NCBI GenBank assembly: GCA_016709665.1 | Contig: JADJMI010000001.1 | Span: forward strand, 806,001 to 870,000 | Origin: Betaproteobacteria bacterium | Lineage (GTDB): Bacteria; Pseudomonadota; Gammaproteobacteria; Burkholderiales; Usitatibacteraceae | Direction of reading: 5' to 3' | Length of the DNA stretch: 64,000 nt | Part shown: positions 27,390 through 35,940 of the stretch, in pieces | Position numbering within the stretch: position 1 is the first letter of the stretch | Layout: the number at the start of each line of letters is the position of its first letter | Made by a program: the position numbers and the translations under genes | Notes under the pieces: generated by a model | Database searches by the model: none | What the model was told of the DNA's origin: nothing | What the model saw: the letters and a program-made list of their open reading frames with translations, nothing else

Positions 27390-29027
27390 ATGGCCGCCAA
27401 GCACATCCTCTACCTCACCAACACGGGCCTCGTGAGCCTCGTGGCGCGCGGGGGACGCCTCACCGGGCGCCGGGTGTTCGCGGCGAATGCGCCGGGACGC
27501 GACGACTTCGCCAGCTACCTCGAGGACGTGAACGACCTCGCCACGCATGTCCTCACGGACCTGGCCGAGGAGGATTTCCGCCTCGACACCATCCCCCACC
27601 TGGGCGGCAAGGACCGCGAGGCCGTGCTTTCGCGAAAGCTCGCCCAGATCTTCCGCAACTCGCCCTACCGCCACGCGCTCGCGCAGGGCCGTGAGCCGGA
27701 TGGTCGCCGCGACGACCGCGTCGTCTACACCGCGATCACCAATGGCGAACTGCTGCGCCCCTGGATCGAGATCCTCGAGAAGCATCGCGTTCCGCTCGAA
27801 GGAATCCTCTCCAGCGCGGTCTTCAGCGAGAAGCTCCTCCCGGACCTGGGCCTCACCTTCCCGCACACGCTGCTCGTCACCTTCACCCCGGGCGACGCGA
27901 TCCGCCAGACGTACTTCCGCGAGCGCGAGATCAAGTTCAGCCGCCTCACGCCGGTGGATCTCGAGGAAGGCGACACGCTCGGCGGGCTCCTCGCGGGCGA
28001 GACGGCGCGCACCTGGCAGTACCTCGACAGCCAGCGATACTTCACGCCAGCGGACCGGCTGGAGGTCTGCGTGCTCGTGCATGCCAAGGACCGCGCCGCC
28101 GTCGAGCCCGCGCTCCGAGACTTCAACCAGATCCACTACCGGCTCGTCGACATCGAGCAGGCGGCCGGCAAGCTCGGCCTCAAGCCCCCGCCCATCGGCT
28201 CGAGCGCCGAGGAGCTCCTCGCCCACGAGTTGCTCCAGCGCGGCGCGGACAACCATTTCGCGCCGCCCGAAAGCCGCCGGTTCGCCCAGGTGCGCCGGTT
28301 CAAGATCGGGCTGCAGGCGCTTTCGGCGTGCGTCCTGGCCGCCGGCCTTGGCTACGGCGGCTGGAACCTCTTCCTGGCGCTCCAGAACCGCGAGAAGGAC
28401 GAGCAGACCGGCCAGCGCGTCGCGGCGCTCAGGCAGGAGCACGAACAAATTCTTCGCGCGATGCCGACGCAGGGCGTGGCGGGCGAGACGATGCGCGACA
28501 CGGTCGCCTTCTATGCCGGCGCCCTGCGCGGCTATCCGTCCGTCGGCGAGTTCCTCGTCCCCGTGTCCGGGGCGCTCGAGCGCTTTCCCCGCGTGCACCT
28601 CACGCAGTTGGCCTGGCAGGCCGCCGAGAACGACGCCGCGATGCCGGCGCTCCAACCGACCCAGCCGCGAAACCTGCCGCCGGTGAAGGCCCTGGCCAAG
28701 TCCGGCGAAGGCGCCCCGCCCCCCGGGGCGGCCAAAGGCACCGGTGACGCGGCCGATTCGCCATTCGTTCCCGGGCGGGTCGCCGTCGCACTCTTCGAGG
28801 CGACCGTGCGCGTGGATGGCTCAGACTTCCGGCCTGCCCTGGCCGAGGTCGAAGGCCTCATCAAGGCGATCAACGGCCTGAAAGGGTACAAGGCGGCCAT
28901 CGTGGACAGCCCGCTCGACATCACGCCCAAGGTGGCGATCCTCGGCCGCTTCGCCGACGCGCCCGCATCGCCGTCGGAAGCCCGCTTCACGTTCAAGGTG
29001 ACGCGCACGTCGGAGGCCGCGCCATGA
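27390..29027 (+). CDS. Pilus assembly protein, PilM/PilN-like (MshI position)
   Basis: I do not recognise a named family with certainty. The 545-aa protein has a cytoplasmic N-terminal part of about 300 residues, one membrane helix at about 306-328, then a periplasmic coiled coil (EKDEQTGQRVAALRQEHEQI) and a C-terminal alpha/beta region. That layout looks like PilM and PilN merged: cytoplasmic domain plus PilN-like periplasmic half. Position directly after mshG and before a PilO-like gene corresponds to mshI. Overlaps the next gene by 4 bp. Confidence 0.7.
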   Translation: MAAKHILYLTNTGLVSLVARGGRLTGRRVFAANAPGRDDFASYLEDVNDLATHVLTDLAEEDFRLDTIPHLGGKDREAVLSRKLAQIFRNSPYRHALAQGREPDGRRDDRVVYTAITNGELLRPWIEILEKHRVPLEGILSSAVFSEKLLPDLGLTFPHTLLVTFTPGDAIRQTYFREREIKFSRLTPVDLEEGDTLGGLLAGETARTWQYLDSQRYFTPADRLEVCVLVHAKDRAAVEPALRDFNQIHYRLVDIEQAAGKLGLKPPPIGSSAEELLAHELLQRGADNHFAPPESRRFAQVRRFKIGLQALSACVLAAGLGYGGWNLFLALQNREKDEQTGQRVAALRQEHEQILRAMPTQGVAGETMRDTVAFYAGALRGYPSVGEFLVPVSGALERFPRVHLTQLAWQAAENDAAMPALQPTQPRNLPPVKALAKSGEGAPPPGAAKGTGDAADSPFVPGRVAVALFEATVRVDGSDFRPALAEVEGLIKAINGLKGYKAAIVDSPLDITPKVAILGRFADAPASPSEARFTFKVTRTSEAAP

Positions 29028-29644
29028 ACTTCGCCTTCACGAAGGACGGTTTTCGCTCGTTGCGGCTCGCCTGGGCATTGCTGGGCCTCGCCATCGCGGC
29101 GGCGGCGGGCATCGCCTGGGGCAGCCTCGCCTACCTCCAGAAGGAAGCGCGGGACGACCTGGCCTCGCAGCGGCAGTTGGGCGAGATGCGCGCCAAGGTG
29201 GAGGCCGCCCGGCGCGAGCGCGACGACCTGCGCAATTCCTCGGTCGTGTTCGCCGACCTGGTGAACCGGGGCATCCTCAAGGAGGAGAGCCGGCTGGACC
29301 TGATCGAGCGCCTGGACGCCCTCAAGACGAAGCATCGCCTCATGGACCTCGAATACGAGATCCAGCCCCAGCGTCCGCTGCCCCTCATGGGCGGCCGGGT
29401 GTTCAACGCCGTCGACGTGCTCGGCAGCCGAGTGCGCATCAAGGTTCAGGCGCTGCATGAAGGCGAGGCGCTCGCCTTCATCGAGGACCTCGTCCGCCCT
29501 CCGACCGGCTTCAATCCGGCCAGCCGCTGCACGCTCGCCCGCATGACAACCGGCTCGCCCGATATCGCGTCGGCGCGGGTCGAGGCCCAATGCACGCTGG
29601 AGTGGATATCGCTGCGCGACAAGCGAGGCCAACGTGCGAGCTAG
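29024..29644 (+). CDS. Pilus assembly protein, PilO/MshJ-like
   Basis: Bitopic protein of 206 aa: N-terminal membrane helix at about 16-38, a coiled coil (about 45-75, EARDDLASQRQLGEMRAKVE) and a small periplasmic domain. This is the PilO/GspM/MshJ architecture; sequence similarity alone is weak. Overlaps its neighbours (4 bp upstream, 11 bp downstream), so it belongs to the same translational unit. Confidence 0.65.
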   Translation: MNFAFTKDGFRSLRLAWALLGLAIAAAAGIAWGSLAYLQKEARDDLASQRQLGEMRAKVEAARRERDDLRNSSVVFADLVNRGILKEESRLDLIERLDALKTKHRLMDLEYEIQPQRPLPLMGGRVFNAVDVLGSRVRIKVQALHEGEALAFIEDLVRPPTGFNPASRCTLARMTTGSPDIASARVEAQCTLEWISLRDKRGQRAS

Positions 29645-30083
29645 CGCCTTTCTCGTCCTCATCGCGCTTTCGTCCGCCGTTTCGGCCGCGGAACTCGGCA
29701 CGCTCTTCCACACGGCGAAGGAACGCGAGCAACTCGAGCGGCTTCGCAAGGGCGAAAAGTTGCCGGACGGCCAGCCGGCCATCGAGCGGCCGGACCCCGT
29801 CATCACCGGCTATGTGAAGCGAAGTGACGGCAAGAGCACGGTGTTCATCGACAAGCAACCGGTGCCGGTGCGCAACCCGCGCCTGGAGAAGCGGTTGGAG
29901 CCGAAGGCGGTGGAGCGGTACGAGCCGTTGCCCCCGCCCGTGATACCCGTGGACGACGAGGCCGGGCTCGCGACGAAATCCGTGGCATCGCAGGAAAAGC
30001 CAGGCGATTCCAAGTCGGCAACGCCTCCGCCGCCCTCTGCCAAGCCGCCCGCACCGCGCAAGCGCGTCGAAAAGGACGACTGA
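29634..30083 (+). CDS. Periplasmic pilus protein, PilP/MshK-like
   Basis: Signal peptide (about 1-18, ending VSAAELG) and a short Pro-rich periplasmic protein of 149 aa. ITGYVKRSDGKSTVFIDKQP resembles the beta-sheet core of PilP/GspC-HR domains that contact the secretin. GTG start, 11 bp inside the previous gene. The tail (about 110-149) is Pro/Lys-rich and low complexity. Confidence 0.6.
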   Translation: MRASAFLVLIALSSAVSAAELGTLFHTAKEREQLERLRKGEKLPDGQPAIERPDPVITGYVKRSDGKSTVFIDKQPVPVRNPRLEKRLEPKAVERYEPLPPPVIPVDDEAGLATKSVASQEKPGDSKSATPPPPSAKPPAPRKRVEKDD

Positions 30084-30085
30084 CC

Positions 30086-31106
30086 GTGAGGCGTTGCCCG
30101 AACCCCGAGCGACGCCCGCCGACATCCGCCGGCTTCACGCTGGTGGAGATCGCGGTGGTGATCGTGGTGCTGTCTCTCCTGCTCGCGATGATCGCGGGGA
30201 TCGCAACTGCAATGGTGGGGATGCAGCGGCGGGAGGCGACGCGTCAACGCCTTGCGGGCGTCGAGACGGCGTTGGCGCTCTTCGTTTCGCAGAACAAGCG
30301 ACTGCCCTGTCCCGCGGACGGACGCCAGCTTCCGGGTGCCGCGCAGGCGGGCACCGAATGGGCGGCGCCAACTGCAACGTGTTGGCGCGACCTGGCGAAC
30401 GCCAACCCAGACTCATGGTGTCGTACCTTGGTTGACGCTAGGACTCTCAGAGCAGGACGTCACCGACGGCTGGGGCAATCGACTCACCTACCGCGTCGCT
30501 CCTGAGTTGGCACGGTTTCCTAACACGACGTACACGATGGTTTCCTCTCTCGACCTGACGGCCTGCGACCCGGGCGGCTCCCGAGGAACTCTCTATCAGT
30601 ACCAAGTCACGCCCATCGTGTACCCACCGGTCTGCAACCCTTCTTCCCAACCGCCGGGAGGCATCGCAACGACGCCGTGCACGGCCACCACGTTTCCAGC
30701 CGAATGCAATGCGCCGCAGATATATACGGCCAGTAAGGGACTCCGTGTGCGCAATCTCAATGCAACGGTGACGCTGATCATGGACCCAACTGCTTTGCTG
30801 TCTACTGGCGCTGCCTACGTGGTCATCAGCCATGGAGAAAACGGAGGTGGCGCGTACAACAACCAGGGATCAATCCAGGCAGGATCACCGCCCTCAGGCG
30901 CTCTGGAAGCGGCCAACAACGCCGCAGACGTGGCTTTCGCGCACTCGGTTTCGACCACCTTCGCGTCAACTGCCCTCGGTGCAGGCGCATTCGTAGACGA
31001 TTTCGCGGTGTATGCCGAAGGCAACGGACATTTCGACGATTTCGTCCTGCGTCCTTCGATCCTCGCGGTGGCGACCAAGGCGCAGCTCGGGCCACGGGCA
31101 CGTTGA
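30086..31106 (+). CDS. Minor prepilin with LPCPA signature (one frameshift)
   Basis: Type IV prepilin: short leader ending in Gly, then GFTLVEIAVVIVVLSLLLA with Phe+1 and Glu+5, as needed for processing by a prepilin peptidase, which is not in this window. After the helix comes RLPCPADG. At about 30411 one extra base shifts the frame; without it the protein continues NPDHGVVPWLTLGLSEQDV, DGWGNRLTYRV, YVVISHGENGGGAYN and HFDDFVLRPS, about 339 aa in all. Those blocks recur in the next three genes. The second half has clearly lower G+C than the surroundings. GTG start. Confidence 0.75.
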
Positions 31107-31107
31107 C

Positions 31108-33477
31108 GTGCTTACCAGGGCTACGAGGATGCAGGAGGGCTACGCAGGCGCGGCTCTGTTGCTCGTCGTCGTCCTCGGGCTGCTTGCCATCGTGTTCGCC
31201 CGCAGCATCGCCGACCCGGAGGCCGGGCTCAGCAAGCGCGAAGTGACGGAAGCGCGCATGCGCAGAATTACCGACGCCACCGTGCAGTACGCGGCCCTCA
31301 CCGGCCGCCTGCCCTGTCCCGCCAACGGCCACGATGGCGATCCTATGCTCGCGCCCGCAGATATCGGCCGCGCCGCGCCTGAAGTCGCAACTGACCAATG
31401 CACCCATGGCGACGGAACCGTGCCCTGGAGGACGATCGGCCTGAGACGCGACGAGGGTCTTGACGGATGGGGACGAAAGATCTCTTTCCGCGTCTACGCC
31501 GGGACGGCCGCACCGATCCCGAACTCGCTCACGATCGACGGAGGCGTAAACCTCACCCAGTGCAATTCGTCGCTCGCCTCGCCTCTCGACGCGACGCTTG
31601 ATACCGGGTCGAAGTGCAGGAACGGCTCGCCTCCGCCGAACATGGCTGCTCAATTCGCGGCGGCACGCGGCAACATGCTTGTAGTAAGCGAAATTGGCCT
31701 GCCAACTCCTCCGCGCACCGGGCTTGCATTCGTCCTCATTAGTCACGGTGAAACCGGGAGCGGAGCCTATTTCGCGGATAACAAGGTCGGCGCGGCCCGA
31801 GCTCCAGCGCCATCGAGCGCAGCCGAGATTGCAAACGCCTCAGCAGGTGGCACCTACTGGAATCTAGCGAAAAGTGCCCCTGGTACGCCTGTTGGCGACG
31901 TCACGCATTTCGACGATATGGTCGCGTTCATCGGCCTCGATGACTTGGTCGCTCGGGCGGGCCTAATGGCCCGCTCATGGTCGCAGTTCTCGCTCGGCAC
32001 CGCATTTACCCAGAGCGCCGTGGAAGCGGCGTCGGGTTCCACCAATATCGATTCCTCGATGAATACTGGCGTGAGCTCGCTTGCCATGGGTGGCTTTCTC
32101 ATCTCGGCGACTTCGAGCGGTGGAGTCACGCGAAACGTCGGCTTCCGCGAACAGGGCGGCGACGACGGCATCGGGGTGATCGGCGGCAGTTCGACGAGCG
32201 GCGACCTGAACTCCTCGTTCGGCGAAAAGCTGACTTTCCAGCTGGGAGCCGGCAGCCAATACGCCAAGGTCGACATCGCGTTCAACGTCTTCGAGATCAC
32301 GGACAAATCGCCCCTGCGAGAGGAGCGCGCGGAGATCTCCTTCTGGCGCGCCGGCCTGCCACTCCAGTCGATCACCGTGGATGCGTGGGACGAGCATCCG
32401 GAAGTCTCGCGCTGCCTCTTCCGCCTGCCCACGGCACTCGTCTTCGACCGCTTCGACGTCGCGCCGCTTTCCCAGACGGGCGGGGGCGGCAGCTCGCGCT
32501 TCACGGTTGCCGGCGTCCGCGCGTGCGACAACAACACGACCCCTTGCGAGACGGGCGTGCCCTCCACCGCCGCCTGCCCGATTTTCCCCGTGAGTGCGGC
32601 TACGCGCGATGCGAGCGGCATCGGGGCCACCGGCGCCACGCTCAACGCCCGCGTGGAGGACAACGGCATAGTCACAGGTACCGGAAGCGGCTATGCGACC
32701 AACGGGGACAGCTACTCCTTCGGCGAGCGCCTGATCACCATCACGGGCGGCAGCGGCACCATCCTCGACGGCAATTGCATCCAGGTATCCGGCGACGCGA
32801 CCGTCTACCCGGTGACACGGGGCATCACGGGACCCGGCGAGGACTTGGTGATCGCCATGCCGGGCCTTCGCCAGTCGATCCCGAGCTCGGCGCGAAACGT
32901 CACGCGCGTTCCTTGCCAGACAACGGTGCAGTTCGACTGGGGATCGACGTGCTCATCGGGCTACCCCAGCAGCACCAATGCGACGCCTCTCACCATCAAC
33001 GCGGGCGCGGGCACCACGGACGTATCCGCCGCGCTCACGGGTCTCGCCTGCGGCACGCCGTATCACTATCGCGTTCGCGCCTCGAACCTCATCGCGACGA
33101 CCGTCTCGCCCAACCAGCAGTTCCGCACGTCGTCCTGCGGCTTCTCGACGCCCACGACGGTCACCGGGTCTCCCAGCATTTCGGCGGGTTCGGTCACCTT
33201 CGCCGGCACGATCAATGGCAACGGCGAATCGACGACGGTGAGCTTCGAATACGGCGAAACCTCGTGTTACGGCAGCACGGTGGCAGGCTCCCCCGGCACG
33301 GTAGCCGCGGGCGCGGGCGCGACGGCCGTGATCGCATCGTTGTCGGTCGTTTCTCCTCCGGCGGCGGCTGGACAGCTTCGATGCGGAACGGTGTACCACT
33401 ACCGCGTCGTGGCGCTTGCGGGCTCCGGCACCCGATACGGCGAGAACGTCAGCTTCCGAACGCCCGACTGCCCCTGA
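31108..33477 (+). CDS. Large prepilin-like protein with C-terminal fibronectin-III-like repeats
   Basis: A 789-aa protein (GTG 31108; ATG 31129 would give 782). The N-terminus QEGYAGAALLLVVVLGLLAIV is pilin-like but lacks the Glu at +5. It shares blocks with the previous gene: RLPCPANG, GTVPWRTIGLRRDE, DGWGRKISFRV, FVLISHGETGSGAYF and HFDDMVAF. A unique middle section (about residues 290-590, unknown fold) follows, and the last ~190 residues hold two fibronectin-III-like segments, each ending in a YHYRV strand. Several cysteines are present. Such a large modular minor pilin is a candidate tip adhesin; function is inference. Confidence 0.7.
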   Translation: MLTRATRMQEGYAGAALLLVVVLGLLAIVFARSIADPEAGLSKREVTEARMRRITDATVQYAALTGRLPCPANGHDGDPMLAPADIGRAAPEVATDQCTHGDGTVPWRTIGLRRDEGLDGWGRKISFRVYAGTAAPIPNSLTIDGGVNLTQCNSSLASPLDATLDTGSKCRNGSPPPNMAAQFAAARGNMLVVSEIGLPTPPRTGLAFVLISHGETGSGAYFADNKVGAARAPAPSSAAEIANASAGGTYWNLAKSAPGTPVGDVTHFDDMVAFIGLDDLVARAGLMARSWSQFSLGTAFTQSAVEAASGSTNIDSSMNTGVSSLAMGGFLISATSSGGVTRNVGFREQGGDDGIGVIGGSSTSGDLNSSFGEKLTFQLGAGSQYAKVDIAFNVFEITDKSPLREERAEISFWRAGLPLQSITVDAWDEHPEVSRCLFRLPTALVFDRFDVAPLSQTGGGGSSRFTVAGVRACDNNTTPCETGVPSTAACPIFPVSAATRDASGIGATGATLNARVEDNGIVTGTGSGYATNGDSYSFGERLITITGGSGTILDGNCIQVSGDATVYPVTRGITGPGEDLVIAMPGLRQSIPSSARNVTRVPCQTTVQFDWGSTCSSGYPSSTNATPLTINAGAGTTDVSAALTGLACGTPYHYRVRASNLIATTVSPNQQFRTSSCGFSTPTTVTGSPSISAGSVTFAGTINGNGESTTVSFEYGETSCYGSTVAGSPGTVAAGAGATAVIASLSVVSPPAAAGQLRCGTVYHYRVVALAGSGTRYGENVSFRTPDCP

Positions 33478-33591
33478 TTTCCTGCCGGGCCACGCACCCG
33501 TAATCCCGTTTCACCTCCCGGCGATTCCCGCACGACGCCGGCATCCAGGAAACGCAAGCTTCGGCCATCGATTCAAGCGCCGGAGTTTCCC

Positions 33592-35175
33592 ATGCGTCCC
33601 TTCGTCCGTCAGCGCGGCGCCGTCCTCGTCGCCATCGCGGCCCTCCTCGCGATCGCGCTGACCGCGCTCTTCACCACCGCCCTCGCCCGCTCCGCCACCG
33701 GCCCGCGCCGCTACGCCGCGAGCGATGCCGCCCTCGCCGCCGCGCGCGAAGCCCTCGTCGCCTACGCCACCGCGCGCCCCGTCAACGAGATCGTCGGCCC
33801 CGGCTACCTTCCCTGCCCGGACCTCGACGACGACGGCTGGGCCGAGTCGACCTGCGGGTCGATGTCCGGCGAAACGGGCCAATGGCAGCGCCTCGGGCGG
33901 CTGCCGTGGAAGACACTGGGCCTCGCGGACCTGCGCGATGCCTTCGGCGAACGCCTCTGGTACGCCGTCTCGAGCAAGCACAAGGGCCTGCTCAATTGCA
34001 CGGTGAGCGCCGAGTGCCTCGACATGTCGCCGGAGTCCGCGCTCGGCACGATCACCGTGCGCGATGCCTCGGGCACCGTGATCCACGACGGCACCTCCGC
34101 GAGCCCGTACGACCCCGGCAGCGGCGGCGCGGTGGCCGTGGTCATCGCACCTGGTCCGGCGCTCGCCCGCTGGAACGGACAAGGCGGCCCGACACACGCG
34201 CAAGCGAGAACCTGCGCGGGGGGGCGCTGCAACGAAGCGGGACGCTGCCTCACGGAGCCGCCTACCCTCACGCCGAAATGCGATCCCTCGAACTATCTCG
34301 ACCGTTCGCCCGGCCCCGCCTACGCCGACGAGGACAACGCGAAGTTCGTCGATCGCAACGACGCCGCGGGGAGAATGCGAAACCGGGACGGCTTCATCCA
34401 GGGTCCCGTCGTCGCCACCGACGGCACCCTGTGGGTCAACGACCGGATCGCCGTCCTCTCGTACGACGACCTCATGCCCCGCGTGATGCGCCGCGTGGGA
34501 GAGGAAGCGGCGAGCTGCCTGCGGCAGTACGCCGATCGTCCCGGCCACGGGGGACGAACCCCATGGGCCTCGCCCGCGTGCCGCAGCCGCGATGCCAGCG
34601 CGGCCCTTCGCGGCGCGGACGCGAGCGGCGTGCGCTTCGGACGCATCCCGGACACGCCGTTCGTCGCCACCGAACGCGACAGCGGCGGCGCCCTGTCGCC
34701 CCGTTGGCACCAGGGCCGGACGGGCTGCAGTCTCGCCGACGCCACGGGCCGCACGGCGGGCCTCTCGTCGCACTCCTGGTGGAACGCGTGGAAGCCCCAC
34801 GTGTTCTACGCGATCGCCGAGCCTGCGGCGCCCTTCGCCGAGGGCTCGCAGCCATGCGACGCGAACGCCTGTCTCGTCGTCGGGGACTCGAAGGCCGGGC
34901 AGCGCTTCGCCGTCATCGTGGCCGGGCCGCCGCTCGCACGGGATGAAGGCCGCCAGTCGCGCGGCGCTTTCGCGAGCCTGGATGCGAGGCAATGGCTCGA
35001 GGGCCCCAATGCCGAACTGCGCCGGCTCAATGCCAATCCCTCCACGACCGAATGCCCGCCGGACCCGAGCTATCCGCGCGGGCCGGGTTCGGGCGCCTTC
35101 AACCGCCTCGCGTCCGGCACGGGAAGGGGCGCCAACGACATCGTCGTCACGCCGGCCCCGGGAGCCCGGCCATGA
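33592..35175 (+). CDS. Minor prepilin-like/PilX-like protein, LPCPD signature
   Basis: Type IV pilus-associated protein of 527 aa with N-terminal RQRGAVLVAIAALLAIALTA, the Gly-Ala-Val-Leu pattern of PilX/MshP-like minor pilins. It contains YLPCPDLDDDGW, GRLPWKTLGLADLRDAFGER and SYDDLMPRV, a variant of the motif set in the flanking genes, plus many cysteines that could form disulfides. No known enzyme motif. 114 bp of non-coding sequence with nothing recognisable separate it from the previous gene; a GGAG lies 7 bp before the ATG. Ends in an ATGA overlap with the next prepilin gene. Confidence 0.68.
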   Translation: MRPFVRQRGAVLVAIAALLAIALTALFTTALARSATGPRRYAASDAALAAAREALVAYATARPVNEIVGPGYLPCPDLDDDGWAESTCGSMSGETGQWQRLGRLPWKTLGLADLRDAFGERLWYAVSSKHKGLLNCTVSAECLDMSPESALGTITVRDASGTVIHDGTSASPYDPGSGGAVAVVIAPGPALARWNGQGGPTHAQARTCAGGRCNEAGRCLTEPPTLTPKCDPSNYLDRSPGPAYADEDNAKFVDRNDAAGRMRNRDGFIQGPVVATDGTLWVNDRIAVLSYDDLMPRVMRRVGEEAASCLRQYADRPGHGGRTPWASPACRSRDASAALRGADASGVRFGRIPDTPFVATERDSGGALSPRWHQGRTGCSLADATGRTAGLSSHSWWNAWKPHVFYAIAEPAAPFAEGSQPCDANACLVVGDSKAGQRFAVIVAGPPLARDEGRQSRGAFASLDARQWLEGPNAELRRLNANPSTTECPPDPSYPRGPGSGAFNRLASGTGRGANDIVVTPAPGARP

Positions 35176-35933
35176 AGCGGACCCCGGCCTGCGCGCGAGC
35201 GTTCACGCTGCTGGAGCTGATGCTCGTCCTCTTCATCCTGGCGATCCTCGCCGCGGGCCTGTCGATGCCGCTCGCCGCCCAGGTCTCGCAGCGACGCGTC
35301 GAGGAATCGAAACGCCAGCTCGACGAGGCACGTGACGCCGTTCTCGGCTTCGCGGCGGCCAACGGCCGGCTGCCTTGCCCCGCCACAGGCGAGAGCCGCG
35401 GAACCGAGCGCTTCGCCCCCGGCAGCGACGCACGCGACGGGCTCTGCGCCGACTTTTTCGACGGCCTCCTGCCGGCGGCGACGCTCGGCCTTTCCCCGCT
35501 CGATGCCGAGGGTTTCGCACGGGACGCCTGGGGCTCTAGCGCGAACCGGATCCGGTACGCCGTGTTCGGCGGCCGCCCCGTCGGCGGCATCGCCAACCCG
35601 CTCACGCGCGTGAACGGCGTGCGGCAGGCGACGCTGGACGAAATCGGCGCGGCTCCGGGCTATCTCGTCATCTGCTCCACCGGTGCCACCGCCGAGGCCT
35701 CCGGGTGCGGGCCGGCCGCGAACCAGCTCACGCGCAAGGCGGCGTTCGTGCTGATGTCGCTCGGCCCCAACGCGCCCGAGACGCCGCAGCGCGGCAGCGA
35801 CGAATCGCGAAACGTCGATGGCGATGGCGTCTTCGTCGCGCACGAGCCGGCCCGCGATTTCGACGACATCGTCATCTGGGCCGGCGTGAACCAGCTTGCG
35901 AGCCGGCTGGTCGCGGCGGGTCGTGCGCCCTGA
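35172..35933 (+). CDS. Minor prepilin with LPCPA signature
   Basis: Type IV prepilin of 253 aa. The leader MKRTPACARA is followed by FTLLELMLVLFILAILAAG with Glu at +5; the residue before Phe is Ala rather than Gly, tolerated by some peptidases. The conserved blocks are GRLPCPATG, LLPAATLGLSPLDA, NRIRYAVFGG and DFDDIVIWAGVNQLASRL. Last plus-strand gene of this prepilin series; it converges on the kinase gene with 7 bp between stops and no terminator. Confidence 0.8.
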   Translation: MKRTPACARAFTLLELMLVLFILAILAAGLSMPLAAQVSQRRVEESKRQLDEARDAVLGFAAANGRLPCPATGESRGTERFAPGSDARDGLCADFFDGLLPAATLGLSPLDAEGFARDAWGSSANRIRYAVFGGRPVGGIANPLTRVNGVRQATLDEIGAAPGYLVICSTGATAEASGCGPAANQLTRKAAFVLMSLGPNAPETPQRGSDESRNVDGDGVFVAHEPARDFDDIVIWAGVNQLASRLVAAGRAP

Positions 35934-35940
35934 GGCCCGC

